A stretch of DNA of 7,829 nt from Candidatus Poseidoniales archaeon (GTDB lineage: Archaea; Thermoplasmatota; Poseidoniia; Poseidoniales; Poseidoniaceae), in the NCBI GenBank assembly GCA_009887135.1, contig QXYA01000035.1, positions 10,273 to 18,101 of the forward strand, written 5' to 3'. The notes beneath the pieces are model-generated. The model was given only the letters and a program-made list of their open reading frames with translations, searched no databases and was not told where the DNA came from. The number at the start of each line of letters is the position of its first letter. Within the stretch, counting starts at the first letter, position 1. A program made the position numbers and the translations under genes. Below are positions 1 through 5,990 of the stretch, one piece after another.

Positions 1-2
1 TT

Positions 3-62
3 ACGTTGAATGGGAAATACGCGGCTCTATGGCGCGTTCAGACAGGTAGTAATATAGAATAA
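3..62 (+). CDS. C-terminal end of a probable ABC exporter (ATP-binding/permease protein), partial
   Basis: Only the last 19 codons and a TAA stop are visible, in the frame starting at base 3, so the gene begins outside the window. The peptide reads TLNGKYAALWRVQTGSNIE. The pattern Gly-x-Tyr-Ala-x-Leu-Trp-x-x-Gln is typical of the extreme C-terminus of MsbA/Atm1-type ABC exporters, where it follows the nucleotide-binding domain (commonly seen as GxYAxLWxxQ). That family resemblance is recalled, and no Walker or signature motif lies inside the window to confirm it. The stop falls 51 nt before the preferred rhodopsin start on the same strand. The rhodopsin promoter follows almost at once, so the two genes need not share a transcript. 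An alternative reading in frame 2 ends at base 49 and looks less like a known family. Confidence 0.55.
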   Translation, partial: TLNGKYAALWRVQTGSNIE

Positions 63-80
63 ACTTTGAAATTCTATCAC

Positions 81-92
81 AAAAATATATAT
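81..92 (+). promoter_or_regulatory. TATA-like box of the rhodopsin promoter
   Basis: An uninterrupted A/T run, AAAAATATATAT, sits in the short gap between the upstream gene's stop (62) and the rhodopsin ATG at 114. Its centre is about 27 nt upstream of that ATG, which is where an archaeal TATA box lies relative to the transcription start. The transcript would therefore start at or very near the ATG, giving a leaderless mRNA. This fits the absence of a Shine-Dalgarno before 114 (the preceding bases are GTGTTTTCCTTCCGC). I see no convincing BRE immediately upstream. Spacing and composition are seen directly; the promoter role is inferred. Confidence 0.6.
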
Positions 93-113
93 CAGCGAGT
101 GTTTTCCTTCCGC

Positions 114-1016
114 ATGAGTAACATGCTAAACCATAGCGATACTAAACTAAAAAGCCTGAAGTTGAACCGTCGCAACAGCGTTATATTCGCCGTTTTGATG
201 CTATCAATTACTGCAATTGCACTTCCAGTTGCTGCAGAAACCACGAACCCAGCAACAGTTGACTGGTTGAATGATGGAGAGAACGACGGGTTGCAACTTG
301 TCACCTTCTTCCTCTTCTTCGTTGGTTACATCTCAATGGGTGCGGCTTTCGTCTTCTTCATGAGTGAAAGAAGCAACGTTGCAAAGGAATACAGAACCAC
401 AATGACAATCTCAGCACTGATTGTTGGTATTGCTGCATTCCACTACTACTACATGCGTGGTGTCTACGTAGATCACCAAGTCGTTTCCATCGAGTACCGT
501 TACATGGACTGGATCATTACAGTTCCATTGATGGCTCTCAAGTTCCCAAGCCTTGTCGGTAAGGATGCAATCACTGACGCCAAGTTCGCTGGACTTGGTT
601 TCACTGGTATCTGTTTCACAGGTGCCCTCATCATGATTGGATTCGGATATGTCGGTGAAGCAGGCCTCATGGACGGTTACCTCGCACTCATCCTCGGAGG
701 AGTCGGATGGGCTATGATCATGGTCGCCACAGGTCTTCCATTCGGTCTCTACGATGGTCTTGGTGTTGATAACAGCAAAATCAAAGACGAGCTCAAGTGG
801 AGTACTGATGCACTTCGTACATTCATCCTCGTTGGATGGATCATTTACCCTCTCGGTTACCTCTTCAGCCCAGAAGTCGAAATTATCGACGTCGGAGCAA
901 AGGGAGAACTCTGGATGGGTATTGCATACAACATCGCTGACATGATCAACAAGATCGGATTCGGTATTGTTGCATGGATGGGAGCCAAGAAGGCAACCGA
1001 AGCAATGAATGCTTGA
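114..1016 (+). CDS. Proteorhodopsin-type light-driven proton pump (type I microbial rhodopsin)
   Basis: This is a retinal-binding seven-helix membrane protein of 300 aa that should export protons on illumination and energise the cytoplasmic membrane. A basic N-region (residues 10-20), a hydrophobic core and a Val-Ala-Ala end near residue 41 form a likely signal peptide, followed by seven hydrophobic segments. Helix C carries RYMDW with Arg129, proton acceptor Asp132, Thr136, Met140 and Lys143. These match proteorhodopsin R94, D97, T101, position 105 and position 108. His110 matches H75, which partners the acceptor. Helix G has YNIADMINKIGFG, where Lys280 binds retinal. Met at the tuning position (105) predicts green absorption. 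The oddity is Lys at the donor position, where Glu is usual; Exiguobacterium sibiricum rhodopsin also has Lys there. The ATG at 114 is preferred because a TATA-like box lies 27 nt upstream. A TTG at 66 would place that box inside the gene, and the ATG at 123 is also possible. Phe, Tyr and Ile codons in the mature part mostly end in C, suggesting high expression. Confidence 0.95.
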   Translation: MSNMLNHSDTKLKSLKLNRRNSVIFAVLMLSITAIALPVAAETTNPATVDWLNDGENDGLQLVTFFLFFVGYISMGAAFVFFMSERSNVAKEYRTTMTISALIVGIAAFHYYYMRGVYVDHQVVSIEYRYMDWIITVPLMALKFPSLVGKDAITDAKFAGLGFTGICFTGALIMIGFGYVGEAGLMDGYLALILGGVGWAMIMVATGLPFGLYDGLGVDNSKIKDELKWSTDALRTFILVGWIIYPLGYLFSPEVEIIDVGAKGELWMGIAYNIADMINKIGFGIVAWMGAKKATEAMNA

Positions 1017-1029
1017 TTGATTAATCAAT
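1016..1029. repeat. 14-bp perfect palindrome after the rhodopsin stop codon
   Basis: ATTGATTAATCAAT equals its own reverse complement and begins on the last base of the rhodopsin TGA stop. It has no loop and is A/T-rich, so it would be a weak RNA hairpin. It could be a symmetric protein-binding site or part of the 3' processing or termination region. A palindrome this short in A/T-rich spacer DNA could also be chance. No second copy was noticed in the window. Confidence 0.35.
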
Positions 1030-1047
1030 TCTCAGCATATCATGATT

Positions 1048-1080
1048 GGAAAAGGGTGCTCACGCACCCTTTTCCTTTCT
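1048..1080 (+). terminator. Hairpin with pyrimidine tail, probable terminator of the rhodopsin transcript
   Basis: GGAAAAGGGTGC (1048-1059) and GCACCCTTTTCC (1064-1075) are perfect inverted repeats around the 4-nt loop TCAC. The plus strand continues with a T-rich stretch (TTTCTTTG). The shape is that of an intrinsic terminator 31 nt after the rhodopsin stop. Archaea mostly terminate at U-tracts and do not strictly need a hairpin, so it could also protect the 3' end of the mRNA. On the minus strand the same element overlaps the last codons of the acyltransferase gene, whose stop codon begins in the loop, but no T-run follows on that side. The structure is seen directly; its role is inferred. 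Confidence 0.6.
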
Positions 1081-2067
1081 TTGTTCCGTCATACTACGCA
1101 GTGCATTCTCAAGTGAATACTTTGGAACTCTTGCTTGGTGCATCACACTAAGTGGCCACCACAACAACGTATAGGCTAGAGTAATTATGCTTGCAGAATA
1201 GAGATTTAGATCCATATCGGAAAACACACTCAGTGGAATGAAATGGATAACATAGAGGGTCAGCGATAGCCTTCCTAGATGATGAATGCCTACCTTTGAG
1301 TCCATGTTCTCAAGCATTGCCCAGATAAGAAGCACTCCTGTTAGGGCAGCTATTAGAAAAGCAGTATTTGCTGGGAAGAAGGTCAACATTGCTTCACCCG
1401 AAGGTTGGGCATACGGTATTTTTTCCTGGATTGATCTGTACAGAAAATAAGCACTAATGGAAAATCCACCAGAACCAAGAACGAGTAAGGTTCTTCGAGA
1501 TGGATTGAAAGTATTGAGCGATGCTCCGAAGAGGGAAAATAAAATCCAAGGTAGAAGAGGATACGTTCCAGTTAGGAAAAGATGTTTGACATGTTCAAAA
1601 ATTCCTCCAACGAAAGTTCGATCGTCCCAATCTAATGATTCATGTCCTGAAAGAAGAAGATGATTCAGTGTGAAAATACCAACTCCAAGAAACATTGTTG
1701 CCTGTATATTCTTGCTAATTCGAACCCATAGTGGAGCCGTTAGATAGAGTAGAGCGAATAAGGTGAGAACCCCTGGAGAGAAGGTATCAAATCGCTGTGG
1801 GGCAGAAAGATTCACAAGAATTTGAGCTACGTAAAGGAAGGTAAACCGTATCAGAGCCTTTCGTAGCGTCCATTTTGATTGAACTGTAACCCATCCACCA
1901 ACCGTAACGAATAATGGTGCTGCAAGACCGCCTAATCCTGCTATAATCAATGCAAGGAGGTTTGTTGTGGAAGCATCGGATGGAGCCCACGTAGCCGCAG
2001 AGTGGACCATGACCATGAGGAGAATTGCAACGCCTCGTAATTGGTCGATGTCTTTGCGACGACTCAT
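1060..2067 (-). CDS. Multi-pass membrane acyltransferase-like protein (HGSNAT/DUF1624- or acyltransferase-3-like)
   Basis: This 335-aa, largely hydrophobic protein has about nine or ten predicted membrane segments. The N-terminus, IDQLRGVAILLMVMVH (residues 7-22), matches the D-x-LRG...H opening shared by acyltransferase-3, YeiB/DUF418 and heparan-alpha-glucosaminide N-acetyltransferase-like (DUF1624) membrane proteins. GTYPLLPWILFSLFGA (167-182) resembles the family's central PWxxFxxxGA segment. GRLSLTLYVIHFIPLS (265-280) resembles its late GxxSLTLYxxH segment. By family, it would move an acyl, often acetyl, group across or at the membrane onto a sugar or other surface molecule; the substrate cannot be read from the sequence. 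The tail after residue 311 is charged and probably cytoplasmic. The ATG at 2067 follows the purQ stop by 6 nt and has a GGTGA Shine-Dalgarno, so it is the last gene of the purSL-purQ transcript. No functional link to purines is apparent. Its stop codon lies in the loop of the rhodopsin 3' hairpin. Confidence 0.7.
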   Translation of the reverse strand: MSRRKDIDQLRGVAILLMVMVHSAATWAPSDASTTNLLALIIAGLGGLAAPLFVTVGGWVTVQSKWTLRKALIRFTFLYVAQILVNLSAPQRFDTFSPGVLTLFALLYLTAPLWVRISKNIQATMFLGVGIFTLNHLLLSGHESLDWDDRTFVGGIFEHVKHLFLTGTYPLLPWILFSLFGASLNTFNPSRRTLLVLGSGGFSISAYFLYRSIQEKIPYAQPSGEAMLTFFPANTAFLIAALTGVLLIWAMLENMDSKVGIHHLGRLSLTLYVIHFIPLSVFSDMDLNLYSASIITLAYTLLWWPLSVMHQARVPKYSLENALRSMTEQRKEKGA

Positions 2068-2072
2068 TGAAT

Positions 2073-2078
2073 CTCACC
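2073..2078 (-). promoter_or_regulatory. Shine-Dalgarno of the acyltransferase gene, overlapping the purQ stop
   Basis: Read on the minus strand the bases are GGTGAG, followed by ATTCA and the ATG at 2067. The TGA within this motif is also the purQ stop codon. A ribosome finishing purQ would therefore be placed on the next start, which suggests translational coupling. Confidence 0.6.
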
Positions 2079-2910
2079 GTTGACTTCGAACGTACTCAAC
2101 GGCATTTCTGAATATCTGAAGCCCTGAACCTTCCCATTCATCTTCATTTAGTTTCATTGATGTGTGTTCAGGATGAAGCCACATGGTGTAGAATGCTTCT
2201 GGATGGGGCATGAGGCCAAAGACAAGGCCTGTTGGATCACATATTCCTGCAATGTTACGCATGCTTCCATTTGGACTCATAGGGAATGGTAACAAATCAT
2301 CAGAAAGACCAGAACCTGATTCAGTAGATGGATCAACATAACGCACTGTTAGTTGGTGATTTGTTGAAAGACGGTCAAGTTCCACATCTGTTGGCATGAC
2401 AAAACGCCCCTCTCCGTGACGTACTGGGCATTCGATTCTCTGAATCCCTTTTGTCCAAATACACGGGCTGTCTGAATCAAATTCCAATGTTACCCAACGG
2501 TCCTCGTATCGTCCAGTATTATTGAGTGTCAAACTTGCCCGTTGAATCAAATCCGGTTCAAGTGAGGCGTTCTCAGGACCAGGGAGTAAGCCTGTCTTGA
2601 CCAATGCTTGGAATCCATTACAAATTCCAATAATCGGTTTTCCTGAACTAACAAATTTCTGAAGTTGTTCCCGCAATGCAAATCGAAGGCGGTTTCCGAG
2701 TAATCTCCCGCTTCCAAGATGGTCCCCAAAAGAAAAACCACCAGGAACTGCAAGAATATCGAACTCTTCCAGGCTTCGATTTCCTTGTACGAGGTGATTG
2801 ACGTGAAGACGTTCGGAGCTACCTCCAACCATGTCGAATACAGCTGCAGTTTCACGATCGCAGTTAATTCCGAAACCGAAAAGAACAGCTACACGTACAT
2901 TATCGCTCAT
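2074..2910 (-). CDS. purQ: Phosphoribosylformylglycinamidine synthase glutaminase subunit PurQ
   Basis: PurQ is the class I glutamine amidotransferase subunit of FGAM synthase. It releases ammonia from glutamine and passes it to PurL for step 4 of de novo purine synthesis in the cytoplasm. The 278-aa protein opens with VRVAVLFGFGINCDRE, the usual PurQ start. It then shows PGGFSFGDHL (56-65, oxyanion region), the nucleophile Cys97 in GICNGFQ, PVRHGEGRF (162-170), and the His236/Glu238 pair in GLMPHPEAF. The triad is complete, so the enzyme should be active. It is longer than stand-alone bacterial or archaeal PurQ (about 220-230 aa), with extra sequence around residues 110-160 and 190-215, closer to the form paired with fused PurSL or the PurQ-like domain of large PurL. 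Its ATG directly follows the purSL TGA, with GGAGGTG 5 nt upstream, so the two subunits should be made together. Confidence 0.95.
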   Translation of the reverse strand: MSDNVRVAVLFGFGINCDRETAAVFDMVGGSSERLHVNHLVQGNRSLEEFDILAVPGGFSFGDHLGSGRLLGNRLRFALREQLQKFVSSGKPIIGICNGFQALVKTGLLPGPENASLEPDLIQRASLTLNNTGRYEDRWVTLEFDSDSPCIWTKGIQRIECPVRHGEGRFVMPTDVELDRLSTNHQLTVRYVDPSTESGSGLSDDLLPFPMSPNGSMRNIAGICDPTGLVFGLMPHPEAFYTMWLHPEHTSMKLNEDEWEGSGLQIFRNAVEYVRSQR

Positions 2911-5900
2911 TCAAACACCTCCAGTCATATCGAGTGCTTCTTTCCATGACTTCGTTAAATCGGTAACGTTCGCTTGAATCAATTCATCATAGCCGTCCTC
3001 GATAATGAGGTTCTGTGCATCGGTAACCATTCCTATTAGATGGATATCTGCGTCACTCATGGCTTCAATAAATTGCATTTCATGTTCAGAATCAACTGCT
3101 ACAACGATTCTTCCAAGAGATTCACTCCAAAGTCGAGAAAATGCATCTCCTTCTCCAATTCCATCAATATCGATAATGGCTCCTAATCGGCCACCAATAC
3201 ACATTTCAGCGACAGCTACGGCCAGGCCGCCTTCACTGCAATCGTGTGCGGTTCGAATCAATCCGTCCTGAATGGTTTTGGAAAGTCTTCGGTAGATGTC
3301 GAGTTGTCGTTCTGGCTCAGGTAAGCGAGGAACATTACCGCCGATTCCTTCAGCAAGGTTCCTTTCAGTGAGATGGTAGGCGACCTCTGAAGCACCCAAC
3401 TCATTCTTACAATTTCCAACCAAGTAGATGCGTTGCCCGTGTTGTTTAAAATTCGACGTGGCTGTATTTCGTACGTCAACGTGATTTCCAAAGAGGGAGA
3501 AAAGCATAGTTGGTGGTATGGAAATTTTGTTAGGCCAAACACCGTAATCATTTTTCATCGAATCTTTACCAGAGACACAAGGAAGACGATATGCTCTACA
3601 AACACGCTCTAATTCTCGATTTGCTCGAACGAGTTGAGCAAGTTTGAATTTGCCATCAGGGGTCTTCTCAGATTCAATAGGATCTGGCCAACAGAAGTTG
3701 TCAAGTCCTGCCATTTTATCGATATCAACGCCAACACATACTGCATTTCGCACTGCTTCGTCGATCGCTGCAGTAACCATTGCTCCAGCATCGATATCAG
3801 AATATCTTGGAGCGATTCCACATGAAATCACAATACCTTGTGGGTCTCCATGGATTGGTGCTATGAGGCCAGCATCGCCTGGGCCATCTCTTTCCTTTCC
3901 GACGAATGGCTTAACCGCTGTTTGCGCCATAACTTCGTGATCATATTGGCGAACCCATGTTTCCTTGGAAGCAATGTTTGGTCTTGCAAGCATCTCTTCG
4001 AGTAGATTCGTGTTGTCGAGAGAAGTAGGTGGATTGAACTCTGGTTGAACTGGAGGGATCCATTCCGACTCCAACTCGAGTTGTGGGACACCATCGTGAA
4101 GAAATTCAATTGGAAGATATGCTACTGTTTCTTCGCCGTGCTTAACATGGAAATATCCTGAGTTTGTAAATTCGGCAACGGCTGTTGCTTCTACTTCATG
4201 AAGTGCTGCAAGGGCTTCGAACGCTTCAGTGTCTTTGGGCGCTACTGCTACTGTCATACGTTCCTGTGATTCTGAAACGAGAATTTCCCAAGATGAAAGA
4301 CCCTCCTGCTTGAGTGGAACCTTTCCTAAGTCGATTTCACAACCGTTTGTGTATTCAGCCATTTCACCAATCGATGAAGAAAGGCCTCCTGCGCCGTTGT
4401 CTGTGATACAGGTAATCAAACACGCATCACGGGCTTCAAGAATCATGTCCATCATTTTCTTTTGAGTGATTGGGTCGCCGATTTGTACTGCACTCGATGG
4501 CGACTCATCCGTCAGTTCAAGAGATGAAAATGTGGCTCCGTGAATCCCATCTGATCCAACTCTACCGCCAACCATGTACACAGCATCGCCTGGTGTTGGA
4601 TTCTTCTCATGGGATTCGCGACCATCTGCAAGACGACGGGGCATGAGTCCAACTGTTCCACAATATACGAGTGGCTTACCAATATAGCGTTCATCAAAAA
4701 CAATCGCTCCGTTGACCGTTGGAATTCCAGATTCATTTCCACCCACTCGAACACCTGCATGAACGCCACGAAGAACGCGGGATGGATGGAAGAGTGTCGA
4801 TGGTAATTCGCCTGTCCATGTTGGAGGCCCGAAGCAAAATACGTCCGTGTTTGCGATCGGTCTCGCACCAAGTCCTGTCCCTAGAATATCTCGATTTACA
4901 CCAACAATACCTGTCATAGCACCGCCGTATGGATCAAGGGCAGAAGGTGAGTTATGAGTCTCTGCTTTCATACAGACGCTCCAATCATCGTTCCATGCGA
5001 TTACGCCAGAGTTATCATGGAACACTGAGAGAAGCCAATCGACCTCTTTCGCCATATCGTGAGTTGGATTCATGATGTGGGTTTTGAAGAGTGAATCAAT
5101 AATGGAGTCTTCATTTGTTTCGGTATCGATGTGATGGATCTTGCTTGCAAAAATCTTGTGTTTGCAGTGCTCACTCCAAGTTTGTGCGAGACATTCCAAT
5201 TCAACATCTGTAGGAGCGTTTGTTGAAATGCCTACTGAATGGCGAGCTGTTTGGTGCTCAGTCATTCGATAGTGTGCTTGTATCGCCTGCATCTCTGTAA
5301 GATTAAGCGCGAGTAAACCATCGACTGATAGGCGGATGAGTTCTTCATTCGCCACTTCTAAATCAATGATTGATGGGGATTGGCGTACAATGGTTGGTCT
5401 TTCTGGAAAGGTGATCACTGAAGCATTTCCTGAGGAGAGGTTGTCCCGTGTTGCTAGAATTGCCCTCTCAATCAATGGGTTGTGTAGGGTTGATGCAAGC
5501 CATGCATTGTCAACGGTTTCTGGGAGATTGGTAAAGACGTATGTGGTATAGGTGGATATGGCAGCATTTACATCTGGGAAGAGTACTTGAAATCCGTCGT
5601 TTGCTGCAGCACCTGGGTTATCAGTAACACCCGGCTTGAAGCCGACTGTAACAGAAAGTGATGGTGTTTGAGGGAAGAAGCTTGAATCATGAATTACTGA
5701 AGTATCAACTGCCCCAAATTCAATGATTGGGTCAGAGAAGATGTCTTGTATGCGAGGCGTGATTGAAGTCGCATCGTATTCGCTGCGGATGAGATAGCCG
5801 CAGATGCTGCGAACGATGCCGACATCGATTCCATGGTCAGCAATAAGTTGCCGACGTACAACGTCTCCACGTACATCGCGCATTCCTTCCGTTTGCAAAG

Positions 5901-5934
5901 GCGTGACTTCGATTCGAACATCGTGGACTGTCAT
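2911..5934 (-). CDS. purL: Phosphoribosylformylglycinamidine synthase PurSL, a PurS-PurL fusion with tandem PurS domains
   Basis: This is the synthetase subunit of FGAM synthase, which makes FGAM from FGAR, ATP and ammonia supplied by PurQ. At 1007 aa it is longer than stand-alone archaeal PurL (about 700-760) and shorter than the large bacterial/eukaryotic enzyme (about 1300), because it lacks the glutaminase domain. Residues 6-80 and 92-170 look like two PurS-like repeats; the first begins RIEV and ends DPIIE, the second begins SVTVGFKPGVTD and ends NPLIER. A linker leads to the PurL core at about residue 190. The core has TWSEHCKHKIF (252-262, with His256), KAETHNSPSALDPYGGA (323-339), GGRVGSDGIHGATFSS (456-471), TDNGAGGLSS (511-520), PCVSGKDSMKNDY (785-797) and HDCSEGGLA (897-905). 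All signature motifs are present and no frameshift is seen. The ATG at 5934 lies just before the first PurS strand; no clear Shine-Dalgarno precedes it. uvrA ends 56 nt upstream, with no TATA-like box in the gap. Confidence 0.95.
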   Translation of the reverse strand: MTVHDVRIEVTPLQTEGMRDVRGDVVRRQLIADHGIDVGIVRSICGYLIRSEYDATSITPRIQDIFSDPIIEFGAVDTSVIHDSSFFPQTPSLSVTVGFKPGVTDNPGAAANDGFQVLFPDVNAAISTYTTYVFTNLPETVDNAWLASTLHNPLIERAILATRDNLSSGNASVITFPERPTIVRQSPSIIDLEVANEELIRLSVDGLLALNLTEMQAIQAHYRMTEHQTARHSVGISTNAPTDVELECLAQTWSEHCKHKIFASKIHHIDTETNEDSIIDSLFKTHIMNPTHDMAKEVDWLLSVFHDNSGVIAWNDDWSVCMKAETHNSPSALDPYGGAMTGIVGVNRDILGTGLGARPIANTDVFCFGPPTWTGELPSTLFHPSRVLRGVHAGVRVGGNESGIPTVNGAIVFDERYIGKPLVYCGTVGLMPRRLADGRESHEKNPTPGDAVYMVGGRVGSDGIHGATFSSLELTDESPSSAVQIGDPITQKKMMDMILEARDACLITCITDNGAGGLSSSIGEMAEYTNGCEIDLGKVPLKQEGLSSWEILVSESQERMTVAVAPKDTEAFEALAALHEVEATAVAEFTNSGYFHVKHGEETVAYLPIEFLHDGVPQLELESEWIPPVQPEFNPPTSLDNTNLLEEMLARPNIASKETWVRQYDHEVMAQTAVKPFVGKERDGPGDAGLIAPIHGDPQGIVISCGIAPRYSDIDAGAMVTAAIDEAVRNAVCVGVDIDKMAGLDNFCWPDPIESEKTPDGKFKLAQLVRANRELERVCRAYRLPCVSGKDSMKNDYGVWPNKISIPPTMLFSLFGNHVDVRNTATSNFKQHGQRIYLVGNCKNELGASEVAYHLTERNLAEGIGGNVPRLPEPERQLDIYRRLSKTIQDGLIRTAHDCSEGGLAVAVAEMCIGGRLGAIIDIDGIGEGDAFSRLWSESLGRIVVAVDSEHEMQFIEAMSDADIHLIGMVTDAQNLIIEDGYDELIQANVTDLTKSWKEALDMTGGV
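2916..2922 (-). promoter_or_regulatory. Strong Shine-Dalgarno for purQ inside the end of purSL
   Basis: On the minus strand GGAGGTG is followed by TTTGA and the purQ ATG, a spacing of 5 nt. The motif encodes the final Gly-Gly-Val of PurSL. This fixes the purQ start and shows that this organism uses Shine-Dalgarno initiation for genes inside operons. Confidence 0.8.
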
Positions 5935-5990
5935 TGCTTCCGACCCAAACAGAGTTCATCGCATACGCTCTTTGAACACTACGGCGGGCT

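Noticed and set aside
2..49. Frame-2 reading of the left edge as a gene end (TAG at 47-49)
   Set aside because: Only 15 codons with no family-like pattern; frame 3 gives a recognisable ABC-exporter C-terminus.
66..113. TTG start that would add 16 residues to the rhodopsin
   Set aside because: The extra stretch would contain the TATA-like box, and it precedes an already complete signal peptide with its own ATG.
498..542. Possible sodium or chloride pump instead of a proton pump
   Set aside because: Sodium pumps have Asn-Asp-Gln and chloride pumps Thr-Ser-Ala or Asn-Thr-Gln at the three motif positions; this protein has Asp-Thr-Lys, with the proton acceptor Asp kept.
411..1028. 205-codon open frame antisense to the rhodopsin gene
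   Set aside because: It runs opposite a well-supported gene. Its protein is rich in Cys, His, Ser and Glu in no known pattern, and its lack of stops follows from the biased codons of the rhodopsin.
3644..3940. 98-codon plus-strand open frame inside purL, and similar open frames across purL and uvrA
   Set aside because: They lie in shadow frames of strongly conserved genes, with no ribosome site, promoter or family-like sequence.
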